From assembly GCA_046598415.1 (NCBI GenBank), contig JBKJIG010000084.1:62001-126000 (forward strand): DNA of 64,000 bases, given 5' to 3'. A program made the position numbers and the translations under genes. Origin of the DNA: VFJZ01 sp046598415. Lineage in GTDB: Bacteria; Actinomycetota; Thermoleophilia; Gaiellales; F1-60-MAGs149. Position 1 is the first letter of the stretch, and every line of letters starts with the position of its first letter. Below the pieces are notes generated by a model, which made no database searches, was not told where the DNA came from, and worked only from the letters and a program-made list of their open reading frames with translations. This document shows, piece by piece, positions 45,625 to 54,633 of this stretch.

Positions 45625-47367
45625 TTGCCCGGCCTGCGCCATCAGCACATCATCGCCGATCGAGGCGGCGGCGTTCACAGCCCCGCCCAGATCGCCGGTC
45701 GAGGTAGCCGCTGCTACGCTCGAAAAATCGCGGTCTCCGAACCTCCATCCTTCCTTCGTCGGCGGCCGGCGAATCACGTTCCGCTGTCGCCGCTCTCGTT
45801 CCTCGATCGGGCGAACGACGTCCATCCCGAGCGGCTCGCGGTGCGCTACGGGGAGCGCGCGTACAGCTATTCGGCGCTGCACGAGCGATCGCGCCGTCTC
45901 GCGGGGGCGTTGCAGCAGCTCGGCGTCGGTCGCGGCGACGTGGTCGCGATGATGGCGGCGAACACGCCGGAGATCTACGAGGCGCATTACGGGGTGCCGT
46001 TGGCGGGCGCGCTCCTGAACACCATCAACACGCGGCTCGATGCCGGTACGATCGCCTACATCCTCGACCACGGCGGCGCGCGCGTGCTGCTGACCGACAC
46101 GCACCTGGCTCCGGAGGTGGGTGCGGCCCTGCGGGAGCTGGGCCGGACCGATGTCACCGTCGTCGACATCACCGACGACCAGGCACCCGGCGACGGGGAG
46201 CGCCTCGGCGATCGCACGTACGACGAGCTGCTGGCCGACGCGCCGCTCGCCGACTGGCGGCTCCCGGACGACGAGTGGGACGCGCTCTCCCTCAACTACA
46301 CGTCGGGCACGAGCGGCCGGCCGAAGGGCGTCGTCTACCACCACCGCGGCGCCTACCTGATGGCGTTCGGCACCGTCGCCGGCTGGGGGCTGCCCCAGCG
46401 CGCGCGGTACCTCTACACGGTGCCGCTCTTCCACTGCAACGGCTGGACGCACGCGTGGGCGCTGACAATCACCGGCGGCACGGCCTTCCTGATCCGACAG
46501 GTCACTGCCCGCGCGATGTTCGATGCCATCGCCGACCACGACATCACGCACATGGGTGGCGCTCCGACCGTGCTCGGCATGTTGGCCGACGCACCGGAGG
46601 AGGAGCGCCGGCCGCTGCCCGGCACCGTCCACGTGATGACGGCGGGCGCCCCGCCGCCCGCCGCCGTGCTGGAGCGTGTCCAGCGGCTCGGCTTCGACGT
46701 GCTGCAGGTGTATGGCCTGACCGAGACCACCGGCCACGTCGTGCACTGCGCGTGGGAGGAGGAGTGGAACGCCCTGCCCGACGCCGAGCGGGCCGACTTG
46801 AAGGCCCGCCAGGGCGTGCGCATGCCGATCACCGAGTGGGTCGGCGTGGTCGACGTCGAGACCGGCGAGCCGGTGCCGGCCGACGGCACCACAACCGGCG
46901 AGATCGTGATTCGCGGCAACACCGTCATGCAGGGATACCTCCACGATGAGGCGGCCACCGAGGCGGCGTTCGCCGGCGGCGTGCTCCACTCGGGCGATAT
47001 CGCCGTCGTGCATCCCGACGGCCGCATCCAGGTGCGCGACCGGCTCAAGGACGTGATCATCTCGGGCGGCGAGAACGTGTCGTCGGTCGAGGTGGAGGGC
47101 GTGCTCCACCGGCATCCCGCGGTCGCGGCCGCGGCGGTGGTCGCGAAGCCCGACCCGCGCTGGGGCGAGGTGCCGTGCGCGTTCGTCGAGCTGCGTCCGG
47201 GCGCCGCCGCGACCGAGGCCGAGCTGATCGCCTTCTGCCGCGAGCGGCTGGCCGGGTTCAAGACGCCGAAGGCCGTCGTGTTCGGCGAGATCCCGAAGAC
47301 GGCCACCGGCAAGATCCAGAAGTTCGAGCTGCGCGAGCGCGTGCGCGCGGCCGTGCCGTCCCCCTGA
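45625..47367 (+). CDS. AMP-dependent acyl-CoA synthetase/ligase
   Basis: Activates a carboxylic acid to its CoA thioester through an acyl-adenylate. Motifs are the P-loop YTSGTSGRPKGVVYHHRG, FHCNGWTHAWA, YGLTETTG, HSGDIAVVHPDGRIQVRDR and GENVSS, with the C-terminal catalytic lysine in PKTATGKIQKFELR. FHCNGW with GENVSS resembles medium/long-chain and methylthiopropionate (DmdB-type) ligases. Homology begins at NHVPLSPLSFLDRA (about 45770), but no ATG or GTG precedes it in frame; the only conventional option is TTG 45625. The real start is therefore uncertain. The stop lies three bases from the converging hyuB stop. Confidence 0.9.
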   Translation: MPGLRHQHIIADRGGGVHSPAQIAGRGSRCYARKIAVSEPPSFLRRRPANHVPLSPLSFLDRANDVHPERLAVRYGERAYSYSALHERSRRLAGALQQLGVGRGDVVAMMAANTPEIYEAHYGVPLAGALLNTINTRLDAGTIAYILDHGGARVLLTDTHLAPEVGAALRELGRTDVTVVDITDDQAPGDGERLGDRTYDELLADAPLADWRLPDDEWDALSLNYTSGTSGRPKGVVYHHRGAYLMAFGTVAGWGLPQRARYLYTVPLFHCNGWTHAWALTITGGTAFLIRQVTARAMFDAIADHDITHMGGAPTVLGMLADAPEEERRPLPGTVHVMTAGAPPPAAVLERVQRLGFDVLQVYGLTETTGHVVHCAWEEEWNALPDAERADLKARQGVRMPITEWVGVVDVETGEPVPADGTTTGEIVIRGNTVMQGYLHDEAATEAAFAGGVLHSGDIAVVHPDGRIQVRDRLKDVIISGGENVSSVEVEGVLHRHPAVAAAAVVAKPDPRWGEVPCAFVELRPGAAATEAELIAFCRERLAGFKTPKAVVFGEIPKTATGKIQKFELRERVRAAVPSP

Positions 47368-47378
47368 GCCTCAGGGGG
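47360..47378. terminator. Bidirectional stem covering the stop codons of the ligase and hyuB
   Basis: CCCCCTGAG (47360-47368) pairs with CTCAGGGGG (47370-47378). The two converging stop codons lie inside the arms. There are no T-runs, and the one-base loop would open to three or more in RNA. Confidence 0.4.
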
Positions 47379-48960
47379 CGCCGAAGCCGCCGCCGCCCGC
47401 CCCCAGCAGGCGCAGCGTGTCGCCCGTGCGCATGCGCACCTCGCCCTTGCCGGGCAGCTGCTCGAACACGTCGGAGCCCGCGCGCCGCAGCAGGATCGCG
47501 CCCGCCGCGCCCGGCCCGCCGCCGTCACGGCCGCGGGCCGCGAAGTCGGGATTGGTCTGCTCGACGTAGTAGATGCCGTAGCCCTCGTCGGCCAGCAGCG
47601 TGTAGTCGCGCAGCATGCCGGCGCCGCCCGCCATCCGGCCCGCGCCGCCGGAGCCCTCGACCAGCTCGGTGCGCTCGATCCGCCAGGGGAACTCGAGTTC
47701 GGCGATCTCGGCCGGCAGCAGCGCGCAGTTGGAGGTGTACGAGTCGATCGCCGCGTCGCCCGGCGCGCCCGGCCGGGCGCCACCGCCACCGCCGAGGATG
47801 TCGGTCATGATCGTGACGCGGCCGTTGCGCGGGTCGGTCGCCTGGATGACGAAGGTCGGGAACGAGACGTGTGCGGCGGCGACCGCCCGGTTGGGCAGCA
47901 GGTCGCCGAGCGCCTCGACGACCACGTCGGTGAGGCGCTGCACCGCGATGTGGCGGGTCGAGACCGCGGCCGGGAACCGCGGCCGCAGCAGGCCGCCCTC
48001 CTCGCAGTGCACGTGCACGTGGCGGGTGAGGCCGTCGTTCTGCGGCACCGCCGACCCGCAGAACGCGCGGACACCGAAGTAGACGGCGGCGTGCGACGAG
48101 GCCCACGGCACGTTGATGCCGCCGGGGGACTGCGCCGCCGAGCCCGCCAGGTCGACGTGCAGCTCGCCGTCATCGGTCGTCCAGATGCGCGCCTTGATGG
48201 TGAGGGGCACGTCGCGGATGACGCCGTCGTCGTCCATGTAGCCGACCGCCTCGACGGCCGTGCGGGGCCACGACGCGAACTCGGCGCGGGCGCGTTCGGA
48301 GGTCTGCTCGAGCAGGCCGGCGATGCCGGCGCACAGCCTCTCGACGCCGTACCGGTCGGCCAGCTCCAGCAGCCGCTGCTCGCCGCGTCGCAGCGCCGAG
48401 ATCTGCGCGGCCAGGTCGCCGAGCGTCGCGTACGGGTCGCGCACGTTCGCCTCGATCACCTGCCACAGCGGCCGCACCCGGCGCCCGCGCTCGACCAGCA
48501 GCACGGCGGGGAACAGCAGACCCTCCTGGTACAGCTCGGTGTTCTCGGCGCTCTCGGTGCCGGGCACGCGGCCGCCGACGTCGATGTGATGCGCGATCGA
48601 CCCGGCGTAGCCGAACAGCGTGGCGCCGGCGTACACGGGGCTGAACACCTGCAGGTCGGGCGTGTGCGTGCCACCGAGGTAGGGGTGGTTGGTGAGCATC
48701 ACGTCGCCGCGGCGCAGCCCGTCCGGGTGGTGCTTCGCGAGGCCCTGCTGCAGGGACGACTGCATCAGCCCGAGCTGCGCCGGGATCATCTCGGAATGCG
48801 CGATCAGCCGCCCCGTCGCGTCGAAGATGCCGCACGAGAAGTCGAGCATCTCGCGGATGATCGGCGAGTACGACGAGCGGTACTCGACGACCGCCATCTC
48901 CTCGGCGATCGACGAGAACGCGCCGTTCAGGATCTCCTGGGTAACCGGATCGATGCTCAT
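47371..48960 (-). CDS. hyuB: Hydantoinase/oxoprolinase B subunit (HyuB)
   Basis: A 529-residue catalytic partner of HyuA in ATP-dependent ring opening of hydantoins, 5-oxoproline or related cyclic amides. The N-terminus DPVTQEILNGAFSSIAEEM is diagnostic, followed by GDVMLTNHPYLGGTHTPDLQ, GYAGSIAHHIDVGG and a glycine-rich end (LGAGGGGFG). The start overlaps the hyuA stop by four bases. The true substrate of such actinobacterial HyuAB pairs is often unknown. Acetone-carboxylase-type gamma subunits are not present. Confidence 0.93.
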   Translation of the reverse strand: MSIDPVTQEILNGAFSSIAEEMAVVEYRSSYSPIIREMLDFSCGIFDATGRLIAHSEMIPAQLGLMQSSLQQGLAKHHPDGLRRGDVMLTNHPYLGGTHTPDLQVFSPVYAGATLFGYAGSIAHHIDVGGRVPGTESAENTELYQEGLLFPAVLLVERGRRVRPLWQVIEANVRDPYATLGDLAAQISALRRGEQRLLELADRYGVERLCAGIAGLLEQTSERARAEFASWPRTAVEAVGYMDDDGVIRDVPLTIKARIWTTDDGELHVDLAGSAAQSPGGINVPWASSHAAVYFGVRAFCGSAVPQNDGLTRHVHVHCEEGGLLRPRFPAAVSTRHIAVQRLTDVVVEALGDLLPNRAVAAAHVSFPTFVIQATDPRNGRVTIMTDILGGGGGARPGAPGDAAIDSYTSNCALLPAEIAELEFPWRIERTELVEGSGGAGRMAGGAGMLRDYTLLADEGYGIYYVEQTNPDFAARGRDGGGPGAAGAILLRRAGSDVFEQLPGKGEVRMRTGDTLRLLGAGGGGFGAP

Positions 48961-50957
48961 CCGCGCTCCAGCAGGAGCGTGCCGCCCGGTGCGCCGCGCA
49001 GCGTCCACCCGGCCGGTACGTGCACCGTCGAGTCCTCCTGCTCGACGATCGCCGGGCCGGGCAGGACGGTTGCCTCGTCGAGCGCCAGCCGGTCGTGCAC
49101 GGCATGGCGGACGCCGTGCACGGTGCGGCTGCCGACGGCGCGCGGCGTGGCGGGCGCCTCGGTGATCGGCGGGGCCGGCAACGCGATCGTGGCGCGGCAG
49201 CGGACGGTCACGATCTCGGTCGGCGCAGCCGGCGTCGCGTGGCCGTACGCGCGGCGGTGCGCGGCGTGGAACTCGCGCATCGCCCGCGCCAGCGTCGCGG
49301 CGGTGACCGGCCGGGCGGCCAGCGGCACCGTCAGCTCGTAGGCCTGCCCGCGATAGCGGACGTCGACCGACCAGCGCAGCTGCGACCGGGCGCCCTGCAG
49401 CAGCGGCCCGGCCTCCTCGGCCAGCGACGCGAGCACGGCGTCGAGCGCCGGCGCCGGCGCCGCTCCGGCGGGCAGCACGAACCCGCGCGCCAGGTCGTGA
49501 CGCAGGTCGGCGCCGAGCAGGCCGAGCGCGGCGGTGATGCCGGGCCAGCGCGGGATGACGATGCGGGCGATGCCGAGCTCGTCGGCGATCTGCGGCGCGT
49601 GCATCGGCCCGGCGCCCCCCAGCGCCACCAGCCCGAGCCGGCGCGGGTCGTGGCCGCGGGCGACCGAGATGACGCGCAGTGCCGCCGCCATGTTGGCGCT
49701 CAGCACGCGGACGACGGCCGCCGCCGCGTCCTCGACCGACAGGTCGAGCGGCCCTGCCACCGACCGCTCGACGGCGGCCCGGGCGAGCCCGGCGTCGAGC
49801 GGCGCGCGGCCGCCCAGGAACCGCGCCGGGTCGAGCGTGCCGAGCACCACATGGGCGTCGGTCACCGTCGCCTCCTCGCCGCCCATGCCGTACGCGGCGG
49901 GCCCGGGATCGGCGCCGGCCGACTCGGGCCCGACTGTCAGCGCGCCGAACCGGTCGACGCGCGCGATCGAACCGCCGCCGGCGCCGATCGAGCCGACGTC
50001 GACCTGCGGCAGCGCCACGGGATGCCCCGCGACCGACCCGCGGTAGCGCAGCTGCGGCTCGCCGCCGATCACCAGCGCGACGTCGGCGGTGGTGCCACCG
50101 ACGTCGATCGTGAGCGCGTCGCCCACCCCGGCCATGGTCGCCACGCGGGCCGCGCCGAGCACGCCCGCCGCCGGCCCGGACGAGATCAGCCCGACCGGCA
50201 AAGCCGCGGCGTCGGCGGCCCGGGCGACGCCGCCGGACGAGCGCATCAGGTGCAGCGGCGCGTCGACGCCGGCCGCCTGCAGCTGCACGGCGAGGTCGCG
50301 CACGTAGCCGCCGACCAGCGGTAGCAGCGAGGCGTTGATGGCCGTCGTGGCGCTGCGCGGATACTCGCGCACCTCCGGCGAGACGCGGGACGAGCGGGTC
50401 ACCTCGAGCCCGGTGCGGTCGGCGAGGATGCGCGCGGCCCGCTGCTCGTGCTCGGGGTTGAGGAACGAGAACAGGAAGACGACGGCGATCGCCTCGGCGT
50501 CCGACTCGCGGATCCGGTCGGCCACCGCGGCGACGTCGGCGTCGTCCAGTGCGCGCACCACCTCGCCGCGCGGGCCGAGGCGCTCGGCGACCTCGAACCG
50601 CAGCTCGCGCGGCACGAGCGGCGGCGGGTTCGGCACGCGCAGGTCGTACAGGTGCGCGCGCAGCTGCGTGCCGATCTCGAGCGTGTCGCGGAAGCCCTCC
50701 GTGGTGACGAGGGCGACGCGCGCGGTGCGCCCCTGCACGATCGCGTTCGTGGCGATGGTCGTGCCGTGCGCGAGATAGGCGATCGCGGCCGGGTCGGTGC
50801 CGGCGCGCTCGCCCAGTACCTGCAACGCGTCGAGGAAGCCGCGGGCGATCTCGCCCGGCGTGGTGCGCGTCTTGGCCACGGTGGCACGGCCGGCGCCGTC
50901 CACGTGGACAGCGTCGGTGAACGTGCCGCCGATATCGACCCCGACCCGGACGGGCAC
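48957..50957 (-). CDS. hyuA: Hydantoinase/oxoprolinase A subunit (HyuA)
   Basis: A 666-residue ATP-binding subunit with an actin-like ATPase core. It begins VGVDIGGTFTD (phosphate 1 loop). HGTTIATNAIVQ, VSPEVREYPRSATTAINA, MRSSGG, SGPAAGVLGAA and IDVGGTTADV follow in family order. The C-terminal domain (about 500-666) has the LRWSVDVRYRGQAYELTV pattern of N-methylhydantoinase A. The start is GTG, four bases after a small helix-hairpin-helix gene. It forms a pair with hyuB. Confidence 0.94.
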   Translation of the reverse strand: MPVRVGVDIGGTFTDAVHVDGAGRATVAKTRTTPGEIARGFLDALQVLGERAGTDPAAIAYLAHGTTIATNAIVQGRTARVALVTTEGFRDTLEIGTQLRAHLYDLRVPNPPPLVPRELRFEVAERLGPRGEVVRALDDADVAAVADRIRESDAEAIAVVFLFSFLNPEHEQRAARILADRTGLEVTRSSRVSPEVREYPRSATTAINASLLPLVGGYVRDLAVQLQAAGVDAPLHLMRSSGGVARAADAAALPVGLISSGPAAGVLGAARVATMAGVGDALTIDVGGTTADVALVIGGEPQLRYRGSVAGHPVALPQVDVGSIGAGGGSIARVDRFGALTVGPESAGADPGPAAYGMGGEEATVTDAHVVLGTLDPARFLGGRAPLDAGLARAAVERSVAGPLDLSVEDAAAAVVRVLSANMAAALRVISVARGHDPRRLGLVALGGAGPMHAPQIADELGIARIVIPRWPGITAALGLLGADLRHDLARGFVLPAGAAPAPALDAVLASLAEEAGPLLQGARSQLRWSVDVRYRGQAYELTVPLAARPVTAATLARAMREFHAAHRRAYGHATPAAPTEIVTVRCRATIALPAPPITEAPATPRAVGSRTVHGVRHAVHDRLALDEATVLPGPAIVEQEDSTVHVPAGWTLRGAPGGTLLLERG

Positions 50958-50961
50958 GCGG

Positions 50962-51180
50962 CTAGCCGGCGTCCTGCGCGCTCGCGGCCTCGGTGCGCAG
51001 CCGGTCGCACTCGCCGACCCACTCGCCGAGCAGGCGCTCGGGAATGCCGCTGGCCGCGGCCAGCATGCCGCGACCGGAACGCGTCCCGGCCCGCAGCAGC
51101 AGGTCGCCCGTGGTCGTGATGCCCGCCTCGCGGAGCTTGCCGGCGTATGCGTCGCCGACGCCCTCCACGTCGGAGAGCAT
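50962..51180 (-). CDS. Small helix-hairpin-helix (DUF4332-like) protein
   Basis: A 72-residue protein starting MLSDVEGVGDAYAGKLREAG, a helix-hairpin-helix element of the kind that holds GxG turns in DNA- or protein-binding folds, followed by ITTTGDLL. A second helical half (IPERLLGEWVGECDRL) completes it. The ATG at 51180 shares a base with the stop of the preceding small gene (TGATG). An in-frame GTG at 51183 is possible. Its place between PPK2 and hyuA gives no clear functional hint. Confidence 0.7.
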   Translation of the reverse strand: MLSDVEGVGDAYAGKLREAGITTTGDLLLRAGTRSGRGMLAAASGIPERLLGEWVGECDRLRTEAASAQDAG

Positions 51181-51344
51181 CACGCCAGGTTCGCTTTCGC
51201 GGCCTCCGCAGCGGCCTTCAGCTTGTGCGTGACGCTGCCGTCGCCCGTGGCGATGTCCTTCACGTCCCCGGCAGTCTCCTCGAGCTCGTCCCGGTGGTCT
51301 TCCGCGAGCTCCTTCGCCTTGTCGATCAGGTCGTCGAAGTCCAT
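51180..51344 (-). CDS. 54-residue MT0933-like antitoxin-family small protein
   Basis: A short, highly charged helical protein (start MDFDDLIDKAKELAEDHRDE, end AAAEAAKANLA) with a strong Shine-Dalgarno GGAGG seven bases before the ATG. Length and composition resemble the MT0933/Rv0909 antitoxin family (DKAKELA...). No toxin gene adjoins it: the neighbours are PPK2 and the helix-hairpin-helix protein. It may thus be a stress or nucleoid-associated small protein. Overlap with the following gene implies coupled translation. Confidence 0.6.
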   Translation of the reverse strand: MDFDDLIDKAKELAEDHRDELEETAGDVKDIATGDGSVTHKLKAAAEAAKANLA

Positions 51345-51360
51345 GTCTGCCTCCTTCGGC

Positions 51361-52170
51361 TCACTCGACGGTGAGCGCCTTCACGGCCGGGTCCAGTGCC
51401 GGCCATTCCATGTGGAGCCGGTCGAGGGCGTCGACCAGCAGCTCGGTGACCGCGGCATTGCGCACCGAGTTGCGGTCGGCCGGCACGACGTGCCAGGGCG
51501 CCCACTTCGTGGAGGTGCGCTCACACATCGCGGCGTAGGCCTCCATGTAGGCGTCCCACTGCTTGCGCTTCACGAGGTCGTCGGCCGAGAACTTCCAGTT
51601 CTTCTCCGGGTTCTTGAGCCGCTCCCGCAGCCGCACGAGCTGCTCCTCGGGCGACAGGTGCAGCATCACCTTCACGATCACGGTGCCCTCGTTGACGAGG
51701 TGCTCCTCGAAGGCGTTGATGGCGGCGTAGCGCTTGCTCCAGACGGCCTTCGGCACCAGCTCGCTGACGCGCACGACCAGCACGTCCTCGTAGTGCGACC
51801 GGTTGAAGACGCCGATCTGGCCTCGCTCGGGCAGGTTCGCGTGGACGCGCCACAGGAAGTCGTGCGCGAGCTCGGTCGAGGAAGGCGCCTTGAACGACAC
51901 CACCTTGAGGAACGTGGGGGAGACGCCCGAGAACGTCGCACGCGTGGTGCCGTCCTTGCCGGAGCAGTCCATGCCCTGCAGCACGAGCAGCACGGCCTTG
52001 GCGCGGGTCGCGGCCAGCTTCGCCGTCAGCTCGGCCAGGCGCTCGGCGTGCTTCGCGGCGGCGGCGTTCGCCTCCTCCTTGCCCTCGTAGCCGAGCCGGT
52101 CGCCGGGGTCGCGGTCCTGCAGGTCGAACTTCGATCCGGGCTTGACGACGAGGTCCTCGAGCCGGCTCAT
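51361..52170 (-). CDS. ppk2: Polyphosphate kinase 2 family protein (class III-like)
   Basis: A 269-residue enzyme that uses polyphosphate to phosphorylate nucleotides. Walker A is QGMDCSGKDGTTR (usual form GMDxAGKDGTI), then VVSFKAPSSTELAHDFLWR, FNRSHYEDVLVVRV with the Walker B/lid region, and NWKFSADDL. The pattern FKAP...DFLWR...RSHYE is that of class III enzymes acting on AMP and ADP. The serine in place of the P-loop alanine is a mild variation. The ATG at 52170 overlaps the HerA-like ATPase stop by four bases. Confidence 0.9.
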   Translation of the reverse strand: MSRLEDLVVKPGSKFDLQDRDPGDRLGYEGKEEANAAAAKHAERLAELTAKLAATRAKAVLLVLQGMDCSGKDGTTRATFSGVSPTFLKVVSFKAPSSTELAHDFLWRVHANLPERGQIGVFNRSHYEDVLVVRVSELVPKAVWSKRYAAINAFEEHLVNEGTVIVKVMLHLSPEEQLVRLRERLKNPEKNWKFSADDLVKRKQWDAYMEAYAAMCERTSTKWAPWHVVPADRNSVRNAAVTELLVDALDRLHMEWPALDPAVKALTVE

Positions 52171-54593
52171 CGCCACGCCGCCGTCAGCACGCCGCTCTGG
52201 TCGAGCCAGTGCGGGGTGAACACGAGGGCCACGAGCTGCACGTCGATGTCGGCCTTCTTCGGCCGGACGGCGACCTTCTCGAGCGGCTCGCTGACCGGGT
52301 CGAACGTCCGGTCGACCTCCTGCGAGGCGGCCTGGAACTCGCGCTCCAGCTCGTCGCCCTGCGCCCGCAGCGCGGCCACCGTCTCCTTCGCGCGGCCGGT
52401 GTCACCCGCCTGGTCGACCGAGCGACCGACACCGCGCAGCACGCGGGTGGCGCCGCTGGCCGACCGGCGGCCCAGGAAGGCGCCGAGGATCGAGGAGCCG
52501 AGCGAGATCGCGGTCTGCACCTTGGCGCCGCGCGTCTGCTCGGCCTCGCGGTCGACCGCCTGCTCGGCCTTGCGGATGCGCTCGGTGAGCGTGGTGTGTT
52601 TGGCCGTGTACTTCGTGCGCAGCTTCTCGACCGCCGCATCGCGCTGCTCGCGCGCGGCGACGCTGAGGCGGTTGCGGAAGTCGCCCTCGCTCTCGCCCGG
52701 CTGCGATGTCTCCTTGAACCGCGCGCTCCTGAACACGGTCACCTCCTGCGTGCGATAGAGCCACTCGCCGAGCTCCTTCGACCACGTTGCGTACGCGCGC
52801 TTGGTGCGCGCGGCCGCGGGGACGTCGCCGTAGGTCGCGTCGCCGTCCGGCGCCGAGCCGAGGTCGCCGACCGTGACACCCGCGTCGACGGCGCCGTCCC
52901 AGGCGAGCGTCACGGCGCCGTCGGACAGCGGCGCGAGCAGCGTCAGCTCGGAGCTCGCCGTGCCGATGCGGACGCTGGCACTGCCGATGGCCATCGGCAG
53001 GTAGTGCAGCGATGCGCCGGCCGGCCCGGAGCCGCGGCGCGGCACGTAGTAGCGCGGCACGTCGGGTGGGATCGCGGGCGCGGCGAGAGCGGGCGCCACC
53101 GGTGCGACGGACGCCGGCTGCGGCGCGGCGGCTGCCGGCGGCGCGACCGCGGGTGGTGCGGCAGCGGGAGTCGTCGTCGCTGCGGCGGCGCCGGTGCGGC
53201 CCGCCATCAGCGTCCGGATCTGGTCGCGCGTCAGGGGCCCGCGCAGGTACGAGAGGGCGAACCGCGACTCGAACACCACCGGCGCCGACTCGTGGACGTT
53301 GTTCATCAGGAACACGCGCTTGCCGAGGCCGGCGATGGTCTGCTCCATCTTCGACCGGTCGAACGAGCCGGTGGCGGCGGCGCCCTCCAGCCCGTCCAGC
53401 AGCCGTTGCTTGTCGCGGTCGGCCTGCAGTCGCCCGATCAGCCAGGTGCCGGCGTTCGACAGTCCCTTGTAGTCGAGGTCGGCGGGGTTCTGGGTGGCCA
53501 GCACGACGCCGAGCCCGGCGGAGCGCGCCTGCTTGAGCAGCGTCAGCAGGGGCCGCTTCGAGGGTGGCTCGGCGACGGGCGGGAAGAACCCGAAGATCTC
53601 GTCCAGGTAGTAGATCGCACGCAGCGACGACGTGCCCGACTGCGCGCGCATCCACGCCACCATCGCGTTCGACAGCAGCGTCACGAAGAACATGCGCTCG
53701 GAGTCGGACAGGTGCGCGATCGAGAAGATCGACACGCGCGGCTTGCCCTCGGGCGTCACCAGCAGGCGCTGCGCGTCGAGCGGCTCGCCTTTCAGCCACA
53801 GGTCGAAGCCCGGCGCGGCGAGCAGGTTGTTGATCTGCATCGCCAGGCTGAAGCGGTCGGCGGCCTTGAAGAACGTCTCGACGTCGAGCACGCCGATCGT
53901 CTGCACCGGCGGCGACTGGATCTGCGCGATCAGGCCCGGCAGGTCGATCGAGCGGCCGGCCTGCCACGACAGCCCGAGGATCGTCGAGAGCAGGATGTGC
54001 TCGCGGCTCTTGAGCGGGTCGGCGTCGATGCCGAGCAGGCCGAGGATGCCCGAGACCGTCGTCGACACCGAGTCGCGCATGGTCTCGGCGTCGGGCTGGC
54101 CCGGCGGCGGCGCCAGCGAGCCGAGCACCGACACGGGCAGGCCGGCGTCGGAGCCCGGCGTGTAGATGGCGAAGTCCGCGGCCTCCTTCAGCCGGCCGAT
54201 GCGCGCGCCGTCCTGGCCCCAGTCGGCGAGGCCCTTCGTCCAGCGCTCCGCGGTCTGGGCCGCGAACTCGTCGGGCGTGACGCCGGCCTGCTGCGCCTCC
54301 GCCTCGTCGATCCAGGGCCGGAAGTCCTCTGGCCGGAGGTCGGGGAACGTCAGCAGCAGGTTCGCCAGATCGCCCTTCGGATCGACGATCACCGCCGGCA
54401 CGCCGTCGAGCACGGCCTCCTCGATCAGCGCCAGGCAGAGCCCGGTCTTGCCGGAGCCGGTCATGCCGACGCACACCGCGTGTGTGACGAGGTCCTTCGC
54501 GTCGTAGAGCAACGGCACGTCCTGCGGCGTCTGCGTCGCCAGGTCGTACGGCCGCCCCACGTAGAAGACCCCGAGGCCCTCGATCCCATCCAT
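52167..54593 (-). CDS. HerA/FtsK-superfamily ATPase (DUF853-like, TraG/VirD4-type)
   Basis: An 808-residue P-loop ATPase. Walker A is VGMTGSGKTGLCLALIEEA (about 43-61), followed by the family segment IVDPKGDLANLL. Walker B is YYLDEIFGFFP, and a sensor-like ATQNPADLDYKGL segment follows. A long Ala/Pro-rich linker (about 495-545) leads to a unique C-terminal half with a coiled-coil-prone stretch (REQRDAAVEKLRTKYTAKHT and beyond) and a basic, glycine-rich segment. Such stand-alone HerA-like ATPases are thought to pump or remodel DNA or proteins, role unknown. ATG 54593 follows a TAGACT hexamer eight bases upstream. Confidence 0.82.
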   Translation of the reverse strand: MDGIEGLGVFYVGRPYDLATQTPQDVPLLYDAKDLVTHAVCVGMTGSGKTGLCLALIEEAVLDGVPAVIVDPKGDLANLLLTFPDLRPEDFRPWIDEAEAQQAGVTPDEFAAQTAERWTKGLADWGQDGARIGRLKEAADFAIYTPGSDAGLPVSVLGSLAPPPGQPDAETMRDSVSTTVSGILGLLGIDADPLKSREHILLSTILGLSWQAGRSIDLPGLIAQIQSPPVQTIGVLDVETFFKAADRFSLAMQINNLLAAPGFDLWLKGEPLDAQRLLVTPEGKPRVSIFSIAHLSDSERMFFVTLLSNAMVAWMRAQSGTSSLRAIYYLDEIFGFFPPVAEPPSKRPLLTLLKQARSAGLGVVLATQNPADLDYKGLSNAGTWLIGRLQADRDKQRLLDGLEGAAATGSFDRSKMEQTIAGLGKRVFLMNNVHESAPVVFESRFALSYLRGPLTRDQIRTLMAGRTGAAAATTTPAAAPPAVAPPAAAAPQPASVAPVAPALAAPAIPPDVPRYYVPRRGSGPAGASLHYLPMAIGSASVRIGTASSELTLLAPLSDGAVTLAWDGAVDAGVTVGDLGSAPDGDATYGDVPAAARTKRAYATWSKELGEWLYRTQEVTVFRSARFKETSQPGESEGDFRNRLSVAAREQRDAAVEKLRTKYTAKHTTLTERIRKAEQAVDREAEQTRGAKVQTAISLGSSILGAFLGRRSASGATRVLRGVGRSVDQAGDTGRAKETVAALRAQGDELEREFQAASQEVDRTFDPVSEPLEKVAVRPKKADIDVQLVALVFTPHWLDQSGVLTAAWR

Positions 54594-54601
54594 CGCTGGC
54601 C

Positions 54602-54607
54602 AGTCTA
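54602..54607 (-). promoter_or_regulatory. Candidate leaderless promoter of the HerA-like gene
   Basis: On the minus strand TAGACT ends eight bases before ATG 54593, in a 40-base gap after the preceding hypothetical gene. No Shine-Dalgarno sequence is present. Confidence 0.35.
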
Positions 54608-54633
54608 GGGTCGTTGGCGAGCCAGGTACAGCG

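Noticed and set aside
51180..51344. Toxin-antitoxin module
   Set aside because: The 54-residue protein resembles an antitoxin family, but neither neighbour resembles a toxin; overlapping genes encode PPK2 and a helix-hairpin-helix protein.
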